Shown in pieces: positions 50,541 through 59,836 of a stretch of DNA of 64,000 bases. Origin of the DNA: Parietichytrium sp. I65-24A (lineage: Eukaryota; Sar; Bigyra; Thraustochytrida; Thraustochytriidae); the NCBI GenBank assembly GCA_012862575.1, contig BLSF01000006.1, forward strand, positions 620,001-684,000, in the 5' to 3' direction. The notes beneath the pieces are model-generated. The model was not told the origin of the DNA. It made no database searches and was given only the letters and a program-made list of their open reading frames with translations. The translations under genes and the position numbers were made by a program. The number at the start of each line of letters is the position of its first letter. Position 1 is the stretch's first letter.

Positions 50541-51518
50541 ATGGAGTGCGAGGACTGGGCGGTGGTGGACGCCCTGGAAGCGGACGCAGCGGACGAAGAG
50601 CTTGCGAGAGAGCTTCACCGATTGCTAAATGCATGTGACATCGGCTGTGATGCGGACGAGCGCCTGGCCAGGGAAATGCAGCTGGAGTTGGAGCTGGAGG
50701 AGCTGCTTGAGCGCTTGGAGCAGGAAGACGCTGGGTTAGCCGCCGCCAAGGAGCTGGAATATGTCCTCAATGCGCCTGCGTCCGAGCTGGAAAAGTCCGA
50801 CGCTGCTATTGCCAGGGTGATTGCGGCATGCGAGGAGTCGGCTGCGCACATGGGGCTGGATGGTCAGCGCTCGTACGCGCAAGTTGCGGGCGGGGCGGCA
50901 CCCATACCGTCAGAGCCAGCGCCGACGAAGGCGATTGAGAAGTGCGAACTTGGTGGAGATGATTTTGTGTGCGTGAGTGCGCCGAGGGGTGGTACTAGCA
51001 TGGGGCTCGCTGAGCTTGAAGACGATGTCAGTCGTTATGAGAGTTTTGGGGGAATGTCGTTTGCCCGCTCGTTAAGACAGGAGGCATTTCAACGGTGCAA
51101 TACGCTTGGAAATGTGGATGGTCGGCGAGCTGCAGTCATTCAGCGAAAGATCCAGCAGCTTAACGAGCATGCAGCAGGTGTTATCTTTGTTCACAAAAAC
51201 CGCGAACTGGTGAATATGATGCTTGCTCGCGGGAAGGCTTCGCGCCGTTTGGAATCAGTCACAGTAGATTTACACTTTTTATTGGTTAGCGAGGCTCTGC
51301 GGCGATTGGAACTTGTTTTAGAAGTCTCCCAGTCGCGCGACTGGAAGCGCGTCTTTATCGTGTGTGGTGTAGGTAATAACTCATCGGGAAAGGCCCGCCT
51401 TGGTCCACAGGTCAAGCAAATGCTTCTCAGCGAGTTTGGAGAGCAGGGTCGCGAAGTGGAGGTCCGCGACCAAGGCAGTGGTAATTTTATGGTGACTTTC
51501 CTCTCCAATTTGGCCTGA
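50541..51518 (+). CDS. Smr-domain protein with DUF1771
   Basis: The 325-residue protein starts at ATG 50541 (GGGATGGAG). The first 120 residues are acidic and helical (LELELEELLERLEQED). A DUF1771-type helix pair lies at about 175-220 (EAFQRCNTLGNVDGRRAAVI and VIFVHKNRE). It is followed by a C-terminal Smr (small MutS-related) domain with VTVDLHFLLVSEALRRLE, RVFIVCGVGNNSSGKARLGP and GSGNFMVTFLS. DUF1771 plus Smr is the usual pairing in eukaryotic N4BP2-like and CUE-Smr proteins. Smr domains act as endonucleases or RNA-binding modules in translation quality control. Here the LDLHG motif reads VDLHF, and the Gly-x-Gly-x-His-Ser loop reads GVGNNS. The His is therefore lost and nuclease activity is doubtful. 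No N-terminal CUE domain could be confirmed. Confidence 0.85.
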   Translation: MECEDWAVVDALEADAADEELARELHRLLNACDIGCDADERLAREMQLELELEELLERLEQEDAGLAAAKELEYVLNAPASELEKSDAAIARVIAACEESAAHMGLDGQRSYAQVAGGAAPIPSEPAPTKAIEKCELGGDDFVCVSAPRGGTSMGLAELEDDVSRYESFGGMSFARSLRQEAFQRCNTLGNVDGRRAAVIQRKIQQLNEHAAGVIFVHKNRELVNMMLARGKASRRLESVTVDLHFLLVSEALRRLELVLEVSQSRDWKRVFIVCGVGNNSSGKARLGPQVKQMLLSEFGEQGREVEVRDQGSGNFMVTFLSNLA

Positions 51519-51920
51519 CTGAACCTCGCGCCTCTTTAATTCAGTATTTGTATTTACTTTTTTTTGGTTTTGGAAAAAAAGAACGATAAGTATATGTATA
51601 TGTTGTATATACTCGCGTGAAGCGTTTCCAGCTTTTTTGTCTCCCTGCATCTTGTCAATAGCTATTGTGAAGTCTCCCTTGCCTACTCTAATGAACTGTA
51701 AAACCAAACTATCTGCTGACATTGTACACGTTTTAATTTCGAATGGACGAAAAACTGCTTTAAGAGTGTGAACCACAATGATAACGATACTACATCAAAC
51801 TAACACAATGGAGACTGACTTGGACACTTTCCAGCGGTAGCAGGCGCTTGATTGCTCTGCCCGAATTCCCAAAACACTCCCTGGCCCCAAGAATTCAGAA
51901 TTCAGGAAAGATGCCACTAA
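51519..51920. other. Convergent 3' region
   Basis: This holds the 3' ends of the Smr gene and the alpha/beta hydrolase gene. An A/T-rich tract with ATATGTATATG near 51592-51610 is the only visible feature. Confidence 0.5.
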
Positions 51921-54059
51921 CTAACTATAAAGCTCCTCGTTTCTATTCTGTGGGGAAGACGCGGACGGTGCCGGTGGCCTCGCTTTACTGGAGCCCTTTG
52001 AAGGGGAGGTATTATTGAGGACCCCAGGAGCTGGTGGCCGAGGTCGGTCACGTTTGTCTTTCTTAACGGAGTGTCCTCCGCGATCACCGTTGGAGTCTTC
52101 GCGGTTCGTTGCAGAGGTTGCCAGCTCGGTTCCGTCCGTTGCACTTGGACGCGGAATCTGGCTGGCATCAGCTTCTTTCGAAAGGGAAGGGGACTCCCCT
52201 GCTCCAACAGAAAAGGCAGTCCCGCCTTCTTCGGACGACCCATCCCCTGCTATTGTTTGCATCGCGCTTACGTTCGTAACTGCGTTTCCAACATCAGCCC
52301 CCGTATCCTTCACTTGCTGGATACCATTGCGCGCTTGTGAAACCTCCAGGTGTCCACGGACACCAGGTGCAGAATCAATCTCGGAAGTGACTTGCATTTC
52401 TGCCTCGCGCGGGGATATATCTGGGCAGGGGTCTGCATTTGCAACCAGCCCGGCAACGGTGTGAAGGGCTTCGTTCAAGTCCTCTGCAATTTGTTCAGGG
52501 TCTTTAACGTCGTCGCTGGATTCTGGCTCTCTCAAGTCGCCGTTAGTGTTAATTTCATTCGGGGATGGAGCTTCTTGCTCCGCCACTGATGGAGCAGGCA
52601 GACTGGGCTGGGCTGGTGCTTGGACTAGGGGGGCGGGAACTGGAGCCGGAACAGGCTGATCGGTGTGACCAGATTGCGGGGTAGAGGACAACGAAGAATC
52701 AGAATAACAACGGGACTCTGCTTCGGGCTGAAAAGTATTATGATCATCTGGGACGGAGGCCTCAGCCAGCGAAAGCTCGATTGCATGGCGAAGCATCGCC
52801 TGCTCATAATAATCTTCCTCTTCATCTTCGTGACCACCGTTTTCCCGGGACAAGGTAGGATGTTGCCCCGGAACTCCGACATTAATACCTAATCCAGCTC
52901 CTGAAGGAGATAACGGGGCGGGCATATGGTATGAATTTTGAAAGCTTGAAAACACTTCCGACTCCGACAACCCTTCCAGCTCGCCAAGATCTGCTTCCTG
53001 AATATATGGCGCGAGCATTGTGTTATGCAGCCATATTCCTACGGATGAACCGAAAAACTGCGGCCTTGAGGTATTATGGTCGCCATCAAAGAGAATTATG
53101 TTCTTGTCTCCTGCATAACTGTCGTAGATCTGCTGTGAGTGGTGAGGCCGTATGAACTCGTCCCCTTCGGCAGCTCCAAACAAAGCCGGGATAAAGCATT
53201 TGTGAGCGTTTTTGCCCGGCTCCAGTTTATTTATATCGAAACCCGCACGAGACTTTACGGATGACCTGACCATTTTGAGAGCTAGGCCAACGGCAAATTT
53301 AGGTACTGATAACTGTGCATGATCGACTAGCTCTTTCGCAAGTTGCTTCAGCGAGGCAAAAGGGGAGTCTAACACCATGCACGCGATGGTGGGATCACGA
53401 TCGCCAAACATGAGCGCGGTGACTGCCCCCATCGAGCGTCCCCACAACCCAATGGTACTCACGTAGCCGGTGCCACGCAGGTACTCCACTACCGTTTCTA
53501 CATCGTCGCGCTCGAACCAGCCAAGCGATATGTACTCGCCTTCGGACATTCCCGAACCGGCGAAGTCCAACGCAAAGAGAGACATGCCCGACGACAGAAT
53601 CAGGGGCAAGCACTCCAGAGCTTCTGCTCTGCACGACGCGTTCCCGTGCAAGTACACCATGCACGGCCGCGGCGCGTTCTGGGCGGCGTCTCTGGGCCTC
53701 CAGTGTGAGCAAACCAGTCGGAGGCCACGCTGATTGCGCAACTCGAGGTCCTCACGGACATACGCCACGCCTTTCACTGTAAAGCTTCCAGGACCAAGAA
53801 CGGCAGGGTCATATACAGCCCTTGGTGGCCTAATAATCGCGTTCACCAAATCATTGTAGCCACCGCGTACCAGCTGCCAATAGCTCAGTCGTGGCCGGCC
53901 GCCATCCTCCTCTTCTCCTTCAGCGGCTGCCGCGCATTCACCATCTCCCGCTCGCTCTTCTGAAGCCCGTCTTCCGGTCCGTGAACCTTTCCGGCCCCGG
54001 CCTCCCTCGCTCCCAGAGCTGCTGCTATTCCGCCGCGCCTTGTCTGCGCGGTTGCCCAT
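51921..54059 (-). CDS. Alpha/beta hydrolase with C-terminal ubiquitin-interacting motif
   Basis: The 712-residue protein starts at the first ATG (54059). A basic, Ser/Gly-rich, low-complexity head occupies residues 1-55. An alpha/beta hydrolase domain spans about 60-350. It has the HGN oxyanion strand (138-140), nucleophile elbow GRSMG with Ser209, Asp300 in EGDEF and His328 in DGDHN, so the catalytic triad is complete. This is the bem46/S9-like serine hydrolase group found widely in plants and protists. At about 411-434 an acidic stretch leads into YYEQAMLRHAIELSLAEAS, which fits the ubiquitin-interacting motif (acidic-x-Ala-x-x-x-Ser). The remaining 270 residues are Pro/Ser/Glu-rich and probably disordered. 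The substrate is unknown. The UIM points to a role on ubiquitinated partners, which is inference. The GC content of the first 400 coding bases is visibly higher than the rest. Confidence 0.85.
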   Translation of the reverse strand: MGNRADKARRNSSSSGSEGGRGRKGSRTGRRASEERAGDGECAAAAEGEEEDGGRPRLSYWQLVRGGYNDLVNAIIRPPRAVYDPAVLGPGSFTVKGVAYVREDLELRNQRGLRLVCSHWRPRDAAQNAPRPCMVYLHGNASCRAEALECLPLILSSGMSLFALDFAGSGMSEGEYISLGWFERDDVETVVEYLRGTGYVSTIGLWGRSMGAVTALMFGDRDPTIACMVLDSPFASLKQLAKELVDHAQLSVPKFAVGLALKMVRSSVKSRAGFDINKLEPGKNAHKCFIPALFGAAEGDEFIRPHHSQQIYDSYAGDKNIILFDGDHNTSRPQFFGSSVGIWLHNTMLAPYIQEADLGELEGLSESEVFSSFQNSYHMPAPLSPSGAGLGINVGVPGQHPTLSRENGGHEDEEEDYYEQAMLRHAIELSLAEASVPDDHNTFQPEAESRCYSDSSLSSTPQSGHTDQPVPAPVPAPLVQAPAQPSLPAPSVAEQEAPSPNEINTNGDLREPESSDDVKDPEQIAEDLNEALHTVAGLVANADPCPDISPREAEMQVTSEIDSAPGVRGHLEVSQARNGIQQVKDTGADVGNAVTNVSAMQTIAGDGSSEEGGTAFSVGAGESPSLSKEADASQIPRPSATDGTELATSATNREDSNGDRGGHSVKKDKRDRPRPPAPGVLNNTSPSKGSSKARPPAPSASSPQNRNEELYS

Positions 54060-55601
54060 TCTCTTCCAGGCAGTTAATTCGACGCCGATGCGTCTTCCAC
54101 CGGGAAGCCTGGCAACCCCCAAAAAAAATTACAACCAGATTTGGACTCCAGGGAATGCACACCTTATTTGCGCCAAAGATCTCTCTTCTCCGTTCCGATC
54201 TCAAAGTCAACTTCAACTAAAAACCGCAAAGGCCATAAACCACAAACCACAAACAACGATGTGAACAGTCAGAGACCAAGCTTATATAATCCAAATTCTA
54301 CAAAATCCAACGTGGTTTTCATTCACAACTTACCCAAATTCCAGCAACGAAAACACAACTCCTTTCCAGCAGCAAACCTTTTGCTCTCTTTCTCCTGCCA
54401 CGTCCCACGGCCGTGGCGGCTCGCCCCGCGCCTAAAATTCCGTTCCGCAACCCTTCGCGCCTGGGCGCGCGTACTCTCCACGCGAGTACACCTATGTATG
54501 CACGTATGTATTTCCAGCCAAACTTTCAACCTACTCTATGTAACGGCTGCCCTTACAGCCCAACTACTCGGACGGACGCCGAGTGGTGGCTAGGATGACC
54601 GACCCAGCAACGGCCCGCGCCGCCCGGGAGGAGGAAGGGGAGGGGTCCTCGCCCGCGGGAGAAGGTAGAAAAAGGGGAGTATGTGCGCCGGCTCTTTTTT
54701 TTTTCGCTGGCGAGGACGGCGTTTTTGCCCGTCTCTCGCTAAGAGTTGGTAGGAGGATGCTAATGGGGCTCGTATCGCCGTGGGATAGCGTATTCCGTAG
54801 GGGTGTGTCATACCAGCAGCAGTACGCTGTGACCTGGCGGAGCATTAAGAATCTCGATAGTAGAGCACTAATGATCTCGACTATCAACTCGTATGTAACT
54901 GTACGTAGGGAGTGTGCGAAATATTAGGAGTTTCAAGTGGTACTGGTGTAAGGAAGCCAGGCTTCAAGATTAGACTAACAACACGGTTAATGTGAATGCT
55001 GTGCTAAGAGTTTCGTCTAGATCGAATAACAGCAGCTACCGCTCTCTATCTGTATCTATAGTAGCTACCCACTAGTAGCGAATAATTAGACACATACCGT
55101 ACTGGGTAGTTTGAGGAGGAATAATCTCTACTATAGTAATCAGATAGAGCTTTTTTAGCATCTCTGTACAAATGTAAGGCATATGTGTACTACTAGAGGC
55201 ATAGCACAACTAGTAGCTACACAGTGAGTTGCATCAGCGATCCACGACGCAGTAAAGGCTAAGTGAAGCCACGAAGGCAGTCATCGGAACGATAGAAAAA
55301 GTCCTGCAGTATGCACGTGGCAGTACGAAAATTTGGTGACAATGGCCACCCATCGTGACACGAGAAACATCGAGAAACACCCCCAAGAAGCAATATGCCT
55401 GTGGGCCCACTTTACATTGTCTAAATTCTACTTAGTTTAGACACTAAAGTCACTGGTCATTTGGTCATTCGCGTGCCCCGTCTTGCGCATCCTAACAGCG
55501 TAATTACTCGCCGTGAGTACGACTCGTGCTCGCAAATTTGCCAATCTCCGAGACAAGACGAAAGGCAAACCCCCAAGACGACCAAGACGACGACGAGCAA
55601 C
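54060..55601. other. Gene-free 1.5 kb region
   Basis: No gene is supported. A run of eight A (54121-54128) sits near the hydrolase start. The rest is unremarkable, with TAGTAGC-like short repeats near 55060-55210. Confidence 0.45.
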
Positions 55602-55721
55602 ATGTGCTATCAAGTAAAGTGCGGCAAGTGCGGCAAGATCACCTGGGGCGGGTGCGGCAAACACATCCAGAGCGCCTTGGCTGGCGTTCCAGAGAAGGAC
55701 TTGTGCAAGTGCGGCAAGTAA
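55602..55721 (+). CDS. 39-residue Cys-rich conserved small protein
   Basis: The ATG at 55602 opens a 39-residue protein starting MCYQVKCGKCGKITWGGCGK and ending in LCKCGK. It has seven Cys, arranged as C2, C7-x2-C10, C18 and a closing C-x-C pair, with a conserved-looking ITWGGCGKH centre and a VPE turn. Very short proteins of exactly this pattern (MCY.V.C..C.K..W.GCG.H, then C.C) are widely predicted in fungi and plants and have no known function. A single zinc site is a reasonable guess. Metallothionein-type annotation would be wrong because the Cys are too few and not in repeated C-x-C blocks. The short length and intact pattern make chance unlikely. No intron is needed. Confidence 0.8.
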   Translation: MCYQVKCGKCGKITWGGCGKHIQSALAGVPEKDLCKCGK

Positions 55722-56006
55722 AACAAGGCTGAGCTTTGGTGGGTCGCTCAGTGGCTATAAGAGGATCGTGATAGTGCCGATGGCGCAGATGAGTCCCAGC
55801 GGATAAATCAGCCACGAAAAGAAGGTGACGATCGGCCACTCAGCGATTGAATGATTAAAAGTAGAGATGATCAACAAAAGTACTTGGATTGCATTTTGTT
55901 TCTTTACGGCACCCCGTCAGCTTCGTGCGCAACAGGAGAAAAACGATTGATTGAGTGATTGATTGGTCGATTGGAGAAAGGTTCCCAATCCTCTAGATAT
56001 TTTCTC

Positions 56007-56819
56007 TTACAGCTTTAAAAAGGCGGCCTCAGACTCGTTCACTTTGCACTCGTGCTCTACGTGCTTGACCGCCTCCTTTTCTTGACCAAAAGCTTTCTTC
56101 GCATCGAACTGCATTGGGTTCACACCCATGCCCATTTGCTGCTGCATCATCTGAGTATCGTCGGGAACGGCATTGTCCCCAAGAAAAAGCGAGAAGACGC
56201 CTCTTGCGCCGAACCTTTGAAAAGCGATGGAAGGGAAAGGCAAAAGTTAGCAAAATCGACCATGCGAAACCGAAACACAGACGCAAACCACTTACATGAC
56301 CAGAAAATACCAGCTCAGCGAGCTCACATATGACACATCTAACGTCTGAAGCTCCACCCCGCGCTGAAGCATTTGCTTAAACCCTTCCGTGAGAGTAAAA
56401 GGTATTTTGACAAGCACAAATCCAGAGAAGAAATAGCTGATCCAGCCCATCATGACAATATTCGGTACCATCATTGAGAGATTCCCTTTGAGCATATTCT
56501 GCATCTGGCTTGGGTCAGAAACAGGGTTTTGTGCCCCGCCCTCCACCTTGGCGCGAAGCTTTCCAGTTCCTTTTCCAATCAAGTACTCCTTACGCATGTT
56601 GAAAGCGGCAGTCGTCAGCAATTTGTTGTTCGCCCTGGTCTTGGCGGACCGCTGCAAAAGCTGTACGTGCCGCAGCTTGTCTGATTCTAGCGGTTTGTTG
56701 TCCTTCAGCAGCACCTGCACCCAACTTCTGCAAATCGTCACGAGGAACATGATGGCCAAAATCGGCAGTAGCACCCAGTTCCTGATGGACGGATCCAACA
56801 TGAGGTCCGTCGACGCCAT
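56007..56819 (-). CDS. EMC3: ER membrane protein complex subunit 3 (two exons)
   Basis: Exon 1 (56819 down to 56296) and exon 2 (56214 down to 56007) flank an 81-nt intron with GTAAGT and AAAG ends. They join in frame, within the Met codon of FLVMFGARG, to give 243 residues. The protein shows the EMC3 layout: TM1 near 17-37 (WVLLPILAIMFLVTICRSWV), a cytosolic region with LQRSAKTRANN, the conserved NMLKGNLSMMVPNIVMMGW and FFSGFVLVKIPFTLT, then QRGVELQTLDVSYVSSLSWY and a third helix after the junction. EMC3 belongs to the Oxa1/YidC/Get1 superfamily. It forms the insertase core of the ER membrane complex, which inserts tail-anchored and multipass proteins. Length matches the family (about 250-260). 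The second exon lacks a stand-alone start and is easy to miss. Confidence 0.95.
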
Positions 56820-57989
56820 TTTGCGCTTTCCTCTCTTCAACACCTCTATCGATCGCCTTTGCACTTTGCACTTTTCACTGCACTTGTCTTCTGCTGGCCC
56901 GTATACTGTCCGCCTGCGTTGCGACGCGCACCAGTCTCCTCGCGCGAGCAAGCTGTTGTTTTATGTTGTTTTCCTGCCACGCAACCGCAACAAGTGCGTC
57001 ACATTTGGCACCCTTGTGACGAGAAACGGATGACCATCGCACCAACCTGGAGTTCGCGAACCGTTCGTTCATTCCAAAGAACAATCGAACAAAGAAGTGA
57101 TCGAGAATACCAGCGAATACCCATAGTGGAGTACCAGTAGTCCACGTCACAACTATAGCGAGTACGACTAAACTAGTAGTGCCAGAACATCTACTACTCA
57201 GTACACAAGCTCTTTCCGAGACATTCCGAGACTTTGTGTCAATAAAAAGAGTTTTACAGCCCCTACTGCCACGGAACTTGACACGCAAGCTCCCGATTAT
57301 AATAAAATAAGCACTGTGGCGCAAGCTCAGACTGAGCCTCTGAGACTGAGCCTCGGAGCCACTGAGTGCACCGGTACAACCGGAAACATGGTACTGTGGT
57401 ACTGATAGTGCCGGTGACAGTCTCGGCGCTAACCAAACTCCTTCCGACTCTGTGCTGGCCGCCTAGTCTTCTCTAGCGAATTCTCTTTTTCCCAGTCCGT
57501 CCGAACGAACAAAGACTCCTTCCTTCCTGTCCTACACCCATCGATTAATACGAACTGTAGCAGTGAATTGCGCCGACCTCTTATGCTACCCCTCCTTATA
57601 GCAGTCCACTAACCACCTTCCCGCGCCGTAGAAACTCACTATAGAACGCAAGACGATGCGTACTCTCATCCATTAAGAGTTCAATTTTAGTTAAGAATAT
57701 TTAGGCGGGCTCGTAGTGAAGCAGTCTCCCTTATCGTGGCGTAAGCTAAGAGTCTCTACGCAAGTCGGAAAAACAAATAAGAATCAATCAATCAATCACT
57801 TTTCATTCTTCAATTGTGTTTATCCATTGGAAAAGTTTGGAAGCAGACAGACAGTGAGCTTACTCAGCTGCGGGAGCAAGGTGCACACAGAGACGAAAGA
57901 ACGAGGGCGGACATCTCCACGCAGATATCGACGATCAGAGACGGAGGACCGAGTCGAGCGTGTCGGGGAGCAGTGCGTGAGCGGGATAC

Positions 57990-57995
57990 TATATA
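57990..57995 (+). promoter_or_regulatory. TATA-like element of the LOV-like/GCH2 gene
   Basis: TATATA within ACTATATAG, 119 bases before the ATG at 58114. A typical placement if the 5' UTR is about 90 bases. Confidence 0.35.
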
Positions 57996-58067
57996 GAAGC
58001 GCGGTGCGAGCGCGGCTCGAAATCAAGATCTGGAAGTCGTGCTTGGAGCTCGGAGCCAGGGAGGGCA

Positions 58068-58093
58068 AAGAAGAAGAAGAAGAAGAAGAAGAG
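58068..58093. repeat. GAA microsatellite in the 5' leader
   Basis: Eight to nine GAA units end 20 bases before the start codon at 58114. Confidence 0.9.
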
Positions 58094-58113
58094 TTGGGAG
58101 GTCTGCGTGAGAG

Positions 58114-59610
58114 ATGGCAGGTGGAGACGCCACGAGCAATGGAGGCGTGTCGTTGCAGAGGAGCAATTCGCTGGAGTTTGGGAACGGGTTTAAAGTGGTG
58201 GAAAAATCGGCTCGAGCGAGAGCTCAATCCGCGTCTAATGTGCTGAACGGGTCGCCGATGAACGTGATTGAAACAGATAAGGATGGCGTGGTGAGGACAG
58301 TGACTCCGGAGTTTTGCGAGTTTACTGGGTACGAGCAGAACGAGATGATTGGGAAAAAGTGCTCCTTTCTTCAGGGGAAGGAAACCGACCCTGACGATAT
58401 CCAAGAGCTCCGCGTTGCTATCAAGCAGGAACGACAAACCAGCGTGGCGATTCTGAACTTTTGCAAGGATGGAACGCCATTCTGGAATCTTCTTACGATT
58501 ATCCCAGTGTACCAGCCGGGAACACGCGCTCTGGACCACTACAAGGGAGAAATCATCAACTTTGAAATTCCTCCGCAAATGCGTAACCGCCCACGCTTCT
58601 GTGTGGACGACATCCTCGCCCTGGTGGAGGTCTATTCATCCATTCCGAGAATGTTAGGTGATAAAGACCGCCATCTTGTTCAGGGGTCCCTGCTCGAAAA
58701 TGGCGAACCTTCTATGGAAAGGGTGGTCATTCACGAGGACGAGGAGGAGGAGGATGACAGTATTCGTCGGGAGCCTACGCACGACAGCAAGAGTAACGAA
58801 AAAGGGGGTCATGCCGAGTCTTGTACATGCTGCTCGGAAAATACCACTGAGGGCGATGCGCCTTACCTCTTTAAGCACCAAAATTATCACACAAAGTTCG
58901 GATCGAAAAATATAGAGCCAAAGAGTCATTACAAGTTCGTGGCAGAAACTGGACTCCCCACCAAACACGGGCGTTTTAGGTGCCGGGCCTACAGAGATTG
59001 CGAAAGCGGGGCAGAGCCTCTTGCTATGATTGTAGGCAACATCGAGGGCAAAAGTGACGTCATCGTTCGCGTCCATGACCAATGTGTAACCTCAGAGGTA
59101 TTTGGATCGTTCAAGTGCGATTGTAAGGAGCAGTTGGACTTTGCGATGGAGTTTATTCAGGAGCACGAAGGGATGGTGCTTTATCTCCCGCAGGAAGGCC
59201 GCGGCATTGGTATTGCGAACAAGATCAATGCGTACGCAGCGCAAGAGCGCGGACTTGACACGGTTGAGGCGAACAGATTTCTTGGGCTTCCGGACGACGC
59301 GAGGCAGTACGAGTCTGTCCGCGACATACTGACGGATCTTCGCGTGAAGAGCATAAGGCTGCTCAGTAACAACCCTCGAAAATTTCGCTGCCTGGAGGAG
59401 CTCGGGATCAAGGTTTCAGACCGCCTTCCGTGTGTCGTAACTCCAAACTCGGACTATGCTATGAAGTACGTGCATTCAAAAGCACAAAAAATGGGGCACA
59501 TGATTGACATAAAATCGCTTCAATCCGGACGACTCCCGCTTTCCTCGCCGCTCTTGAATAATGAAGATCGGCCCTCTACTGCACCGGAGAAGCAAAATGA
59601 CGAAATATAG
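58114..59610 (+). CDS. LOV-like PAS domain fused to GTP cyclohydrolase II
   Basis: The 498-residue protein starts at ATG 58114. Residues about 50-155 form a LOV-type PAS domain: FCEFTGYEQNEMIGKKCSFL, then ILNFCKDGTPFWNLLTIIPV. The Cys that forms the flavin adduct in LOV photoreceptors is present (Cys83), as are two flavin-contacting Asn (115, 125) and the Gln after FL. However, the usual Asn before that Cys is Lys, the Arg after it is Ser, and the signalling Gln near the end appears as Ile. Residues 200-245 are an acidic linker. Residues about 272-470 form a GTP cyclohydrolase II with zinc Cys324, Cys335 and Cys337 (CVTSEVFGSFKCDC), Tyr374 and Arg397, opening HYKFVAETGLPT and ending KAQKMGHMID. 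GTP cyclohydrolase II catalyses the first step of riboflavin synthesis. The HDQCVTSE wording, instead of HSECLTGD, resembles the URC1-like branch linked to uracil catabolism. The exact reaction is therefore open. Confidence 0.88.
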   Translation: MAGGDATSNGGVSLQRSNSLEFGNGFKVVEKSARARAQSASNVLNGSPMNVIETDKDGVVRTVTPEFCEFTGYEQNEMIGKKCSFLQGKETDPDDIQELRVAIKQERQTSVAILNFCKDGTPFWNLLTIIPVYQPGTRALDHYKGEIINFEIPPQMRNRPRFCVDDILALVEVYSSIPRMLGDKDRHLVQGSLLENGEPSMERVVIHEDEEEEDDSIRREPTHDSKSNEKGGHAESCTCCSENTTEGDAPYLFKHQNYHTKFGSKNIEPKSHYKFVAETGLPTKHGRFRCRAYRDCESGAEPLAMIVGNIEGKSDVIVRVHDQCVTSEVFGSFKCDCKEQLDFAMEFIQEHEGMVLYLPQEGRGIGIANKINAYAAQERGLDTVEANRFLGLPDDARQYESVRDILTDLRVKSIRLLSNNPRKFRCLEELGIKVSDRLPCVVTPNSDYAMKYVHSKAQKMGHMIDIKSLQSGRLPLSSPLLNNEDRPSTAPEKQNDEI

Positions 59611-59836
59611 GGACAAAATAACAATAGACATCCTTCTGTGATTTAAAAAATAATGGAAACTATTTGCCAACGAATGAACGCAAGAGCGAAAAACTCTCTA
59701 TCAAAACAAGCCGCTTTCTCGCCTTTGGCTCCTTCGCGCTAATGCGAAGGAATAGTGAATATTGGTCCCGATGAATACACTGGTCCTCCCGTTGCCTCGA
59801 AACAAGTGCCTTCCATTCGGTTTTGACAGTGCATCA

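Larger units (their letters stand above)
56820..58113. other. Divergent promoter region between EMC3 and the LOV-like/GCH2 gene
   Basis: No gene is seen. A TATATA string lies at 57990-57995 on the plus strand, and a GAA array occupies the end of the leader. Between 57155 and 57420 there are several GTACC and CAGTAC strings of the type seen in other gene-free parts of the window. Confidence 0.5.

Noticed and set aside
55602-55721. Metallothionein label for the tiny Cys protein
   Set aside because: Seven Cys in this spacing match the short conserved MCY...GCG family instead. It lacks the repeated C-x-C clusters of metallothioneins.
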